This document shows, in pieces, positions 1-10,719 of a stretch of DNA of 64,000 bases. The notes beneath the pieces are model-generated. The model saw only the letters and a program-made list of their open reading frames with translations, was not told the origin of the DNA and did not search any database. The translations under genes were made by a program, and so were the position numbers. This DNA comes from Ceratotherium simum simum (Eukaryota; Chordata; Mammalia; Perissodactyla; Rhinocerotidae): the NCBI RefSeq assembly GCF_000283155.1, contig NW_004454173.1, positions 8,067,482-8,131,481 of the forward strand. Direction: 5' to 3'. Position 1 is the first letter of the stretch; the number at the start of each line of letters is the position of its first letter.

Positions 1-765
1 ATACAGTGTTTGTCTTTCTCTTTCTGGCTTATTTCACTTAACATAATACCCTCCAGGCCCATCCATGTTGCAAAAAAGACGACAATGTCGTCTTTTTTAT
101 GGCTGAGTAGTATTCCATTGTATATATATATACACCACATCTTCTTGGTCCAATCATTAGTCGAGGAACATTTAGGTTGCTTCCGCTTCTTGGCTATAGT
201 GAATAATGCTGCAGTGAACATAGGGGTGCATAAGCCTCTTTGGATTGTTGATTTCAGGTTCGTTAGATAGATTTCCAGTAATGGGATAGCTGGATCATAG
301 GGTATTTCTATTTTTAATTCTTTGAGGAATCTCCATACCGTTTTCCATAGAGGCTGCACCAGTTTGCATTCCCACCAGCTGTGTATGAGGGTTCCTGTTT
401 CTCCACATCCTCTCCAACATTTGTTGTTTTTTGTCTTGGTGATTATAGCCATTCTAACAGGCGTGAGGTGGTATCTTAGTGTTGTTTTGATTTGCATTTC
501 CCTGATGATTAGTGATGCTGAACATCTTTTCATGTGCCTATTGGCCATCTGTATATCTTCTTTGGAGAAGTGTCTGTTCATTTCTTCTGCCCATTTTTTG
601 ATCGGGTTGTTTGTTTTTTTGTTGTTCAGTTGTGTGAGTTCTTTATATATTATGGAGATTAACCCCTTGTCAGGTATATGTTTTGCAAATATTTTCTCCC
701 AGCCGGAGGGTTGTCTGTTCTTTGAACATAATTTTAAATGGCATACATACTGTTGCAGTTGAACT
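1..765 (-). mobile_element. L1 LINE fragment, ORF2 3' part (reverse)
   Basis: Read on the reverse strand this is the C-terminal part of L1 ORF2. It includes the widely conserved block around [13 protein letters not shown] (near 95-135) and the GCGEKG/CWW-type region further right, here degraded. Several stops and frame changes make it non-coding. It continues off the left window edge. The divergence looks moderate, so a mid-age L1. Confidence 0.85.
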
Positions 766-769
766 CATG

Positions 770-1130
770 TTTACTTAAATTTCCCAATATTGCTGAACAT
801 TTATGTTTCTATTGGTCTTTCTCAATTATAAATTAAACTGTGATGAGCAGTCTTTTGAATAAAGCTTTGATTATATTTCTGATTTTTTTCTTATAAATTG
901 TTACAAGTGGAATTACTAGGTCAAGATATATGAATATTTTAAAGGTTTACTAAATTGCTTTTCATAAAGAAAGCAATTCCATAATTTGTTCTCCCATCAG
1001 CAGTGTATGAGAACATCTTTCTCTACACTCTCTTGTCATATTGTACATTATTCATTTGTTTTATCATTCATTTGGTAATTTGATGGAGATAAGATATTTC
1101 AACATTGTTTTGAAGGGTCTGATTTTTTAC
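770..1130 (-). mobile_element. Old L1 (L1M-like) fragment (reverse)
   Basis: It carries diverged versions of L1 3' phrases, for example AGTGGAATTACTAGGTCA and ATCAGCAGTGTATGAGA, in reverse orientation. The segment repeats a part of L1 already covered by 1-765, so it is a separate, older insertion abutting it. Confidence 0.6.
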
Positions 1131-2050
1131 CATATTAGTTCAAATTAATCTTGAAGTGTTTTCTGGCTGTAATTTAAGCTATACTATACTGATTCAGTCT
1201 CTGCCCACACCCACCACCCCATATACCCATTCACTGCTCATGTTTATTTCCTGTTGTCTCAAGACACAACATACTGCTCTGGTGATATTGCTGTCCTCTT
1301 CATTGCCTTGCTTTCATAGACTTTGTCTACCCTCTGAGGTCTAGCACAAATTGTACTGTTTCATTCTTCCACCTTGTATTATTCTTCCTCTCTTTTGATT
1401 TCCTATAGCCGTTCAGTCTATACCGTATTATTTGGCACCAAGTCCAATCTAATTCAGATGTGGTATATCACTAGTGTGTCATACGGTTTGACTTCCTTAA
1501 ACTGAATCCTCATTTTTCTGATAATTTAGAATAAAATCATACTTACTGTTTTGGTGGAAATATCACATTTAATTACCATTTTGCATCCAGAAACTTTTAA
1601 ACACCCTTTTGCCTCCAGTCGCTTAAAACTCCCAACGCTTTCCTCATAGGACTTGTTAAGACATCTGGTCTTCTGGTTTTTTTTTTTAATCTTAATCATG
1701 TCAGTGATTTGTCTTGTGAGTTCTTCCCTAGCTTTTGATTTGAGAAATTTGGCATCTATCTCACACCAGTTTTTTTGAGAAAGATTGATTGAACATTACA
1801 AGTCCAGGTTATGCATCATTTATGAGCTTTGTTTTATTATTATCATGGTGAACAGAATTACCACTGAGTAATATTTATTTTGCTCTAAAAGCCATAATTT
1901 AAAAAAATGTATTCCTTTTTGAGCCTATGGTATTTTGATCATATCTAAGTTACTAGAATTTGTATAAAAATTCATTTTAAACCATCTAGAATTTACTTAT
2001 TAACATCAGACTTTTAAATTGGGGAACCATGATTATATTGTCTAAAAATA
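1131..2050. other. Intronic sequence, nothing assigned
   Basis: AT-rich sequence. A short open frame at 1156-1344 has no domain and no splice support. I see no recognisable repeat, though a pyrimidine-rich stretch near 1195-1400 could be an unrecognised old LINE. Confidence 0.5.
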
Positions 2051-2053
2051 GGA

Positions 2054-2175
2054 CATTAAAAGGCAGTGTGGTATGGTAGAACCCACACTGAGCAGAACTT
2101 AGGAGATTTAACTCTAACTATGTGACCTTAGGAAAATTTACATTTTGGGGGTCTTTGTTTCTTTATCCATAAAAT
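2054..2175 (+). mobile_element. MIR SINE, partial
   Basis: It shows MIR core phrases: GGCAGTGTGGTATGGTAGA at the head, then TATGTGACCTTAGG and CTTTATCCATAAAATAAGG. It lacks the 3' third, and a second MIR follows directly. Confidence 0.65.
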
Positions 2176-2189
2176 AAGGAAGTTAGGGG

Positions 2190-2428
2190 AAGAGAAGACA
2201 GGCTTTAGCATCTGACAGACTTGGCTTCTAATCCTCAGCTTGCCTTTAGTTACAGTCTGACCTTGCTAAGTTGCATATCTAAGCCCTTGTTTCTCATCCA
2301 TAAAGTAGTATTTATTCTCATAAAACTATTGTGAATACTAATGAAATAAAGGCATAATATAAGGGCATAAAAAGCCCTTACACGAGTGCCTGGCACTGAG
2401 TAAATAATGTTAACTTATTATTATTGGA
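2190..2428 (+). mobile_element. MIR SINE, nearly full length
   Basis: Starts with GCATCTGACAGACTTGGC, then CTCATCCATAAAGTAG and the 3' end GAGTGCCTGGCACTGAGTAA with an AATAATGTTA... tail, in MIR order. Two MIRs in tandem in the same orientation could be one duplicated element or two insertions. Confidence 0.75.
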
Positions 2429-2779
2429 TGATCTTTTATGTACCCACAGACTTGCAGAGAAGACTGGATTATATGACATCATAACTTCAGTAACTGAAGT
2501 GTCGTTGCTGATATTTAGGGAGTGATTACTTTTAGTATGTTGTTTCCCACTGTAATGACTTAAGAGAGCCTGTCTTTTTTGAATATTATCTTCCCTGGAA
2601 ACTATTCCAGCTCTTGAAAATACCCATTCTGTATCATCTTTCCTGGGCCTTGCTCTCTAATTTGTAAAATGAAAATGGAGTAATCGAACAAAGTAATCTC
2701 CATTGCTGTGTTAGTGGGGCTATAATAGGTGTCCTTCTGTAATTCTTACAGTTTTTCTTTTCTTTCTTTCTTGTTCAGC
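2429..2779. other. Intronic sequence left of the ERV
   Basis: No repeat or coding signal recognised. The right edge is a CTTTTCTTTCTTTCTTG pyrimidine run where the ERV env homology stops abruptly. That marks the truncated 3' end of the provirus. Confidence 0.5.
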
Positions 2780-3640
2780 TAAAAGATAATCAAGGGTTAT
2801 CCTATTATCAAGAACAAGTTGGTCAGAGAGTCTAAGGATTTTTTAAGGCTGCTATTGTTTTAGCAGTACTTTCAAGAGTTAACGAGAGATTCCTGATCAT
2901 AGCCTCATTTACATTTCCTCCTAACCAGGGAAGTAGGACCCAGCCAAAGGAAGCGAATCCTGAATCATGAATGCCTCCTAGTAGGTCCTTTCTAACCTGA
3001 TGATGTAAATTCAGGGGAGCTGACCAATGAGGTGTCTCAGTTCATTTGTGAATAGTTAGGGGCACAGTTATATAACCTAAGAGGCATTGCCTGGTTATGT
3101 GCCAGCCATCTAGGCATTCATAGGCCCAAGGAGAATGATACCACCACAGACAAAGATAAATCCTGTTGAGGCACAAACCACTCCTGCTAAGGTGGCACTG
3201 TTGATTGACAGATCAGAGTTGTTTTGTTTTCTTTTTTTTTTTTGTGAGGAAGATCGGCCCTGAGCTAACATCTGCCAATCCTCCTCTTTTGGCTGAGGAA
3301 GACTGGCCCTGCGCTAATATCTATGCCCATCTTCCTCCACTTTATATGGGACACCGCCACAGCATGGCTTGCCAAGCAGTGAGTCGGTGCACGCCAGGAT
3401 CCGAACCGGCGAACCCCAGGCCGCCGCAGCGGAGCGCGCGCACTTAACCGCTTGCGCCACCGGGCTGGCCCCCAGATCAGAGTTTTTGATGACAAATCCA
3501 GCAGTTTGCAAAGTTACCCCCCTCAGTAATAGCCTGGGAGTTACAGATGATGGCATTATCTTTCCAGGCCAATGCCAGACTAAAGGAAAGAAAGAAAAGA
3601 AGAAAAGCTTTCACGTTTAGTTAAAGTAGGAAGTCTTGAT
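2780..3640 (-). pseudogene. ERV env relic, split by an ERE
   Basis: On the reverse strand, a hydrophobic leader (about 3560-3617) is followed by a surface-subunit CXXC motif of the CWIC type at 3492-3503. Left of the ERE, the same env continues in changing frames. It includes a leucine-rich heptad/immunosuppressive-domain-like block around 2775-2885, typical of the transmembrane subunit. Multiple in-frame stops and frameshifts and the ERE at 3221-3472 abolish coding. The homology ends before the membrane anchor and 3' LTR. Known for the family: gamma-type env with surface and transmembrane subunits. The copy is inactive. Confidence 0.65.
3221..3472 (-). mobile_element. ERE SINE #1 (reverse), inside ERV env
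   Basis: A long-type ERE: poly(T), the twice-repeated GAGGAAGA-TCGGCCCTGAGC module, and tRNA-like head ending GGGCTGGCCC. It is bounded by a perfect 12-bp TSD CAGATCAGAGTT at 3209-3220 and 3473-3484. It inserted after the ERV env was already in place. Confidence 0.95.
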
Positions 3641-6482
3641 CCAGCATCTTGGGTGGAAGCAGTCTACATTGATGTCAGTTACTTCTGTTCCTTGACAGTT
3701 TGATTCGGAGGTCTCCAGTGTCTGCACAGGACCCAATGTCAGGTGGATCCTTCTTTAGCTGTAGATGTGTACCCAAGGTTCAAGTCACATTTAATATCTA
3801 CAAAGGTACAAACATAATTTTTCTCTCTACAATTACCCCCATTTTTTACCAAAGATAATCACAGTAAAACTATTTTGTTTGCATTAAACTTGGCCTGATT
3901 AATTACCTAAGTTCAATAAGAATAGTGATTGACCATATAAGCTCTTTTTAAGACTGCTTTGTTGCAACTTTTCATAAGGAATCTCAGATTGAACTTTTAA
4001 AAGCTTCTCGAGGCCAGGAAACCAAGCCAAGAACTCGCCATCAGATTTTGCCTGCGATACCCATAGTTTAGGTGAATTCCTATCAGCCAAAGCCTTGGTA
4101 ATATAACCAGTGTTTCCAATTTTGTCCTATTACGAGAACAGATTCCCATTGAACTTATGCAAATAACTGTCATGAAAAGAATACTTAAAGCATTTCCGAA
4201 TTCTAGAAGATCGAGTAGGGAGAGAAAGTAAATGTTTCATCTTTGTTTACAAAGGTATACTTTACCAAATTGTTGTAAGTTATGGATAGCTTAAGAGAAA
4301 AGGTTTTCTTAAACAAAATGTTAAGGAACCAGCAATGTTTCAGACAAAAAGTTATGCAAATTATAATGATCCCCTTCAGTTCATTTCGTCCTGTGTAGTT
4401 AATACTTGTTCTGCTTGAATCCAATTTTTCCATTAGTTCTGGAAGTTCTTACCCAGTTCAGTTTTATGATCTTACAGTTATCAGAAACCTGTACTTGTCA
4501 AAGTCCTTTCCATGAATTTCCTTTGAAGATGAAGCATTTTTGCAGGAACACTTTTGGAAAAGCATCAGAGTAAAACAATAACTCTCTGTGAATGACAAAG
4601 ACTTAAAAATGGCCATGGTTAAGTGTCTGGTGAGAGTTCATTATAGTGGAATTGACAAGCAAATTTGGTTATTTCTGTGACAGAACATTTAAAGATAACT
4701 GGAATTATGACTGATAACATTATACCAGGGGATATGAGATTTCCAGGAATTTCACACAATTTCTGGAACACTTAAAACGTACATCTATACAAATACAACA
4801 TACAGAAGGCTTAGTATTATTTCTTATTTGACAATGCTTCCCATGTAATTTAACATACCGAATAAACTTAATGAGTTTAACATCTCTCTTTTTATAAGGA
4901 GAGAGAATAATTCTTTTGCGATTTTCCAGGAGCTCTCTGGAAAATCCCACAGTTACTTCCAGGTCAAAAAGACTTCATTTAGAATTTGATTTTTTGGGGA
5001 GAAGAGAGGGAAGTTTGTCAAAGATATCAAAAGGTTTTAAAAACATTTAGTCAAATAGGATCATAGGTCACTGTGAAACAAAACTTATTTATCTATTTAA
5101 CCGTGGTGACAGTTAGAGACTTTGCAGGGAAATGAAAGTTAAGTAGTTGTAACGAAAAAAGAAAGAAACCTTAGCTTTTTTAATAGAGAAGACTAAGTTT
5201 TCTTAAGTGAACAAACACTGTTGATAAAGATAACATGAAACACAACAAATCATTTTGGTAAGACACAAGATCTTTGCTATCCAGGTGGATTACTTAAAAG
5301 GTAAAGAAAACTTTTCACAATATCTTTTCAAGAGCAGACCAATGGTCCAAGAAAACTTTGTGCTTTTTACAGAGAGAAAACTCAAATTCTAGTTTTGCAC
5401 CAGCTTACTTTTGATATTAAAGCTCATTTTTTTACTCATATAAATTTATTTTAATCTTAGCCAGCTTGATCACACCTAAAATTCCTTCCCCAAGATTCCT
5501 TTTTCACAAACCTTCTACAATTCTCTTTTTTCTTTCAGATTTTGTCCTATGTTTTTCATGTTTCCCATTCTGAAATAACCAGCCTCACTTTAGGACAAAA
5601 TTACTTTCTTTTCCCTCAACTAAATACATCTCTATTCCTCATACTTTTTCTTACCAAAAACACACATCCTACTTTCCTTGCATACAGAGATGTTTCCCTT
5701 ATTATTTCTAGTAGCTTTAAACAATTGTGAATGGTCTGTTACTGGCAAATTTATGAATACATTTCATAATTCCTAAAAGTATATTTTCATCATAGTAAAA
5801 TTTCCAGTGTGGCACAAAACACGTTTACCAATAGACCCAAATATCTTTAGTTCCTCTGTAAAGGAAGCCAAAAGTGGATAAACCTATTTTTAGTAATGTT
5901 TCAATATTTTATTTTATTTGGAGATGATCTATATAGTCAATGAATTTGACTTAACTCATTATTTAACTTAGTAAAACTTTAAGGCTTCAAGTAACCAAAA
6001 GATTTTGGAAATTATTTGCTAGAAAGTTCACCTGAAAACTCTCCTATTTACATCTATTTAAATCATTTGTTCTTAACAATTATGTTTAGATTACCTACAA
6101 AAACCTCATTAGACATTAAACAAAGTCAGTCATCATCCTAAGTTATTTTTCTGGCTGACAAATTTTGTAACAGAAATAATATGAACTTACTTGATTAGTG
6201 AACTCAGGTAGAATAAAAGTATTATATTTAATGCTGATTACTTTAAAGACATGCCTGTTTTAATTAAACCTGCTACTTTACACTAGCTTTTATTAACTGA
6301 AGATTAATCTTAGAGCATGTGAACTTGAAAAACATTTAAATTTAAATTTTTAAATTTCTAAGAATTTTAGGAATCCTTAATTCATATAAGTACTTAATTT
6401 TCTTTAAGCCAATTAAATAGAGCTCTTTACAAATTAATTTTGGCAGTACCATCCAGAGGTAGAAAAATACCACACCTACAGT

Positions 6483-6531
6483 ACACACACACACACACAC
6501 ACACACACGTATACACACACATAAACACACA
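6483..6531. repeat. (CA)n microsatellite
   Basis: About 13 uninterrupted CA units (6483-6508), then an interrupted CA-rich tail to 6531. It is likely length-polymorphic. Confidence 0.9.
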
Positions 6532-6562
6532 GACAGATGCAAACAGAGACCTTGTAGCTTCT

Positions 6563-6781
6563 TTTTTTTTTTTTTTAAAGTTTTTTTTTTTATTTGTTTA
6601 TTTTTTCCCCCAAAGCCCCAGTAGATAGTTGTATGTCATAGTTGCACATCCTTCTAGTTGCTGTATGTGGGACCTGGCCTCAGCATGGCTGGAGAAGTGG
6701 TGCGTCGGGGCGCGGGGATCCGAACCCGGGCCACCAGCAGCAGAGCGTGCGCACTTAACCGCTAAGCCATGGGACTGGCCC
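6563..6781 (-). mobile_element. ERE SINE #2 (reverse), inside ERV
   Basis: A short-type ERE: poly(T), then the CCCCAAAGCCCCAGTAGATAG module and the tRNA-like head. A perfect 17-bp TSD GAGACCTTGTAGCTTCT lies at 6546-6562 and 6782-6798. Confidence 0.95.
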
Positions 6782-8078
6782 GAGACCTTGTAGCTTCTGT
6801 TCTAAAATTTTAGCCATGAATCAGGTACAGCAATACAAAACTCACTAGTTATAAAAGAAGTTAGGTCTAAATTGTGTTTCTGGCAGATGAAATAAGGTAA
6901 CCAGCTCAGATTGCTAAAGCTTTTTACTAAAATTTGTGGAGAAGTCTATTGATGTTTTTGTCATTTGCCTAAGTTTCAAATAACCTTTCCCCTTTTGTTT
7001 TCCTTCTGGCAAGCATTACCTCCCTGAAGTTTGCATTTCAAAGAGATGGCCTAGATAAGAGTTTCTGGAGAAGACCAAGTAGAACATTTACAGGGAAAGA
7101 ATGCAAGTTCCTCCAAGAAAGACTTTGAATTGTTTCCTAAGGCCAGAATTTTTACAATACCTACACAAGCCTTCTGAGATTAATAGGGGAGGTTTTGGGA
7201 TTGGTGAAAAGGATTGAGTTGTTTCTAGAGCTGCATTTCTGGTTTTGCAAAGATTTGTAAGATAAGGACAGTTGCTTTTAATTCCTCAAAGAATTGGATT
7301 GTAAACTAAATGACATCATAGGGTGATCCACCCATCAAACCACATTATCCTCAGTTTGCTTTTTTGTATCAGGGAGAAGATTTCCACCTAAGTTGCAAAT
7401 CAAAAGATTTTTATGTTCCGAATTTAGAGCTGTTTGTCTTTGGAATGTTTTAGTACATCCTTCCACAAAGATTTTAGAAGGTAGTTCTTCCCTTCTGGGT
7501 ACATAGTTTTATTTTACCTTGGGGGAGAAGGCCTTAAAAAATTCCTATCAGGCTGTGCAGTTTTCAGCTGGGACAAACAGCAAGTATTTCTGGCAGTATT
7601 GAACAACGCCCATTGGATGTAAGAGAGGTCTCCAAAGAGTGTACAAAGGATACTACCTTCCCAAGATCCAGCGTCACTCCCAAAGATAGCCAAAAGAAAG
7701 AACCGACAACCTGCATGTCCCAGGGAGGCAGAGAACCAAGCCAAGTTCATAGAACACAAAAAAGATAATCAAGAAGGCAATAGCTATCCCTGAGAGAGAG
7801 TGGAGCCATAACTAATGGGTCTGGATTTGGAAAGGAAAGGACAATGTGAAATTTTGTTTTCCTCTCTCGACTGGGCACTACAGACAGAAATTCTGGAGAG
7901 CTGACTGTGGTAAGAATTCTCATCCTTCAGTAGCCTTTGCCAGTCTTCCCAGTATCCCCTCTGTAGGCTCTGGTGTCTGCCAGAATTTGGCAAGGTTTTT
8001 CATTAATTTTAACTTTAGTTCCCTTGGCTGTTGAAAGGAATAATGTAGTGGTTTATGAGAAAATCCTTCAGAATCTTG

Positions 8079-8486
8079 TCAACTCTGGGAGGGGCCCATA
8101 TGGGAGCCCTCCTTCCAGGGTACAAATGAGGGCATTCGAGCTGATGTTGAAGAATTTACATAAGGCCTTTGAGGATAATCTGTTTTCCAGTGTCCCGGTT
8201 GATTACAATGGAGACATTGATCCATGGGCCAGCGTTTTGAAGATGGATCCCTAGCACTAGGGTGTAATAGGGGAGGCGTAGGTGTTCTTCTCAATACCTT
8301 TTGTGTCTTTAATTTTCCATCAGCCTTTTGTAACAGAACTTTTGATGAAGTTATTATGGAATCTTGAAGCCTTTTAGAAGCTTCTACATACCAATTAAAA
8401 TAGGTATCCCATTCTGTTTGTTTGATTTGGGAACTCTTGCTTTTAAGTACACTTCTTAAATAAATGATCTTGTCTAATTGGACCAT
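8079..8486 (-). pseudogene. ERV gag relic with nucleocapsid zinc knuckle
   Basis: A 135-codon reverse-strand open frame. Residues 91-104 (8175-8216) form a retroviral CCHC knuckle pattern C-X2-C-X4-H-X4-Y, so the last zinc-binding cysteine is replaced by tyrosine. The residues before it are basic and polar (KRLQDSI..., K-rich), typical of the capsid/nucleocapsid boundary. No matrix or full capsid domain is recognisable upstream. The knuckle is a gag signature of retroviruses; this copy is broken and should not be annotated as a host zinc-finger gene. Confidence 0.7.
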
Positions 8487-8489
8487 TCC

Positions 8490-9493
8490 CTATAATAGCC
8501 ATTGTAATTCTGGGTTGTTTTTAGTAAGATCTTGCCATTTTTGTAGATCTGTATAGCTTCTGGGACCGCAGTTCTTAGACATAAAATAAGCAAGTGTGCC
8601 GGAAGGTAGTGTGCTCAACTCTTTGGAATTTAAGGATTTATTTATAATTTTTTAAAGTTTTATTTATTTATCTTTTAGCTAAACCTTTTGGTCTCTCAGA
8701 GCCAAACTAATATCTAAAAGGGATGTACCACTGGTTTGGGAATTGTGTAATGTTTTCCGGTTTACCTCATTGTATGGAAATTTTCTTGAGGTTGGTAGGT
8801 GACCTAGTGTCAGTCTAACTCATTCCATGACCAACTTATTCCTGTGTCATTCCACGACACAGGAGTCTTTGGGTTAGGTGGTGAGTGCTTGAACAGCTTT
8901 TAAAATGGTCGATTTGTGCCCACCAATTTTTTATGGCTTTTTGGCTTCTGAGATTCCCATTAGCAATAGCCTTTATCTACGCAAAACAAGGCAAACAAAC
9001 ATGTGCACCTTAACACACCAGTAGTAACTAAGAGATGTTACTGTGGCCTGGCTAAGAGAAGGCCCTGTGTGTATCACCGACAATTCCCAACATGGAACCT
9101 GGGACCGGGTAAAGGATTGAACCAGCAGATGTCAACAAATGGGGACTGCGGACTAGGGTTCCCCACAGTGAGGAACCGCGGAGTGAAACACCAGCAGTTC
9201 CCAATGTGGAATCTGGGGACAGAACCAAGAGTTGGGGTTTTCCACTTAAATGGGGGAGTTGGAGTCTGAACTACCAGGAGTTCCCAACATGGAATTTACT
9301 GGAAAGCCAGTTAGATCAGGAGCTTGACACAAAGAGAGCGGTGCTTGGAACTGAGAGGAACTTACCTACAGCCTTTGGAAACGGCGAGAAAGACAGAGAA
9401 CTCAAAGGGCTCATGGGTACCATGCCTCTGTTTCTTGTTGTCCCCAAAGCTGTCAGAAGTCTTTTTCGGTTCTGCTGCTGCCACCAGATCTTT
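8490..9493 (-). other. ERV leader / pre-gag region
   Basis: It lies between the LTR and the gag relic. Directly after the LTR end there is a TGGTGGCAGCAG-type sequence where a primer-binding site would sit, but I cannot match it to a tRNA. Three imperfect copies of an AGTTCCCAACATGGAAT-like motif occur at 9082-9099, 9196-9213 and 9279-9296. An 8-bp perfect hairpin lies at 8841-8863. Confidence 0.55.
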
Positions 9494-9537
9494 TGAAAAA
9501 CAAAATTCAGCTGAGTAAATTTGAAGATAAAATTGGC

Positions 9538-9543
9538 TTTATT
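9538..9543 (-). terminator. LTR polyadenylation signal
   Basis: AATAAA on the reverse strand within the predicted R region of the LTR. Confidence 0.6.
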
Positions 9544-9618
9544 CAATGATTCATGAATCGAGCAGCACCCCTTCTAGCAAATAGAAAAGAGCTCCAAGGA
9601 GCTGTACAAAATGGAAGA

Positions 9619-9626
9619 CTTTTATA
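9619..9626 (-). promoter_or_regulatory. LTR TATA box
   Basis: TATAAAAG on the reverse strand, about 80 nt upstream of the LTR AATAAA. If active it would drive transcription antisense to MNAT1. Confidence 0.6.
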
Positions 9627-9880
9627 GGCAGAGGCAGGTGGGGCAAGGAAGTTCAGAGTGGATTGTTTGAGGCAAGGTCACCTTCCTTTAGGGGAAGCCT
9701 GGGGTCTATCAGGCAGATTACCTCACTAGTGCTGACCAGGTAATTCCAGATTGACTGGTTAAAGGTCATGTTCCTGGGAGAGGCTAAAACTGCAGTTAGG
9801 TTAGGTATTAAGTCTTGGTTTGCTGATGTGGGGCTTAGCACAAGTGACTCCATTTTGGGCCTGTTTTTTCTTTTTTCACA

Positions 9881-10520
9881 CTAGGAACTTCGTGTAATTG
9901 GAGTGATACAATATTCATCCTTTCGTGACTGGCTTATTTCACTTAGCATCATGTTTTCAAGGTTCATCTGTATTTTGGCGTATGTCAGAATTTCCTTCTT
10001 TTTTAAGGCTAAATAATATTTCATTCTGTTTGTGTACCATATTTTGTTTTATTCATTCATCCATTGCTGAACACATGGGTCGCTTCTGCCTTTTAACTAT
10101 TGTGGATAATGCCGCTATGAACATGGTTATACAAATATCTGTTCGAGTTCCTGCTTTCACTGCTTTTGGGTATGTACCCAGAAGTGGAATTATTGGCTCA
10201 TATGGTAATTCTATGTTTAATTTTTTGAAGAATTGCCATCCTGTTTTTCATAGTGGCTGTGCTGTTTTACATTCCCACCAACAATGCACAAGAGTTTTAA
10301 TTTCTCCACATCCTTGCCAACACTTGCTATTTTCTGTGTTTTTTTTTTTTAATTTGGATAATAGCCATCCTACATAGCCACAAGTGTTAAGTGGTACCTT
10401 GTGGTTTTGACTTGCATTTCCCTAATGACTAGCGATGTTAAGCATCTTTTCATGTGCTTATTGGCCATTTGTATATCTTTGGAGAAATATCTGTTCAAGT
10501 CCTTTGCCCCTGCTTGGTGA
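9881..10520 (-). mobile_element. L1 fragment, ORF2 3' part (reverse)
   Basis: It carries the antisense ORF2 end: CTGGCTTATTTCACTTAGCA, GTACCCAGAAGTGGAATTATTGG, GCATTTCCCTAATGACTA. It directly abuts the outer edge of the ERV LTR. Its frames are disrupted, including an A-tract expansion near 10340. Confidence 0.8.
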
Positions 10521-10719
10521 AGAACTTTTGAGTTCACGGTGTCAGATAAGCTGTTAATGTGATGGCAAACTAGCTAGGATGATGCTACATGGGATTAAAC
10601 TTGTTGAAGAGAAAAACCACAAGTTGGATGCAAACATCTTCAATGGTTGTCCCTCACTGCCTCAATTGCACTTTGTCACTTCTAAGTCGGGGTTCTTACT
10701 CCCCCCCCCCAAGTATTTC
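10521..10719. other. Unassigned sequence with a poly-C run
   Basis: No repeat recognised except C10 at 10701-10710 immediately before the poly(T) of the next ERE. Confidence 0.5.

Larger units (their letters stand above)
3645..8078 (-). other. ERV interior, AT-rich, no recognisable pol
   Basis: In retroviral order this space should hold protease, reverse transcriptase, RNase H and integrase (usually over 3 kb). I see only short reverse-strand frames (e.g. 7514-7759, 7784-7993, 3899-4090) with none of the standard motifs such as YxDD or the integrase HHCC. The sequence is strongly AT-rich. It appears continuous with the ERV rather than ordinary intron, because env follows in the right orientation. 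An ERE (6563-6781) and a CA repeat lie inside. Confidence 0.5.
2780..9880 (-). mobile_element. Endogenous retrovirus (class I-like), 3'-truncated, degraded
   Basis: A reverse-strand provirus of about 7.1 kb. Order in its own direction: 5' LTR (9494-9880), long leader with a repeated motif, gag nucleocapsid relic (about 8079-8486), about 4 kb of AT-rich sequence with no recognisable protease/reverse transcriptase/integrase, then env relic (about 2780-3640). No 3' LTR is seen; homology ends near 2780. Two EREs (3221-3472, 6563-6781) and a CA microsatellite interrupt it. Frames contain many stops, so no intact viral protein is encoded. The env CWIC motif and single CCHC knuckle suggest a gamma-type (ERV1) element. 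The exact family is not identified. The pol-poor interior resembles MER-type non-autonomous ERV1 groups (inference). Confidence 0.75.
9494..9880 (-). repeat. ERV 5' LTR (reverse)
   Basis: About 387 bp. In its own direction it begins TGTGAAAAAAG at 9880 and ends ...TTTTTCA at 9494, giving the usual TG...CA ends. A TATA box TATAAAAG lies at 9619-9626 and a polyadenylation signal AATAAA at 9538-9543, in correct order and spacing for U3-R-U5. It is less degraded than the interior by eye. Confidence 0.8.

Noticed and set aside
322..762. 146-codon forward open frame
   Set aside because: It is the antisense of L1 ORF2. The true coding direction of the element is reverse, and broken.
8079..8486. Host CCHC zinc-finger gene
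   Set aside because: The knuckle, orientation and distance from the LTR fit a retroviral gag relic, and the last zinc ligand is missing.
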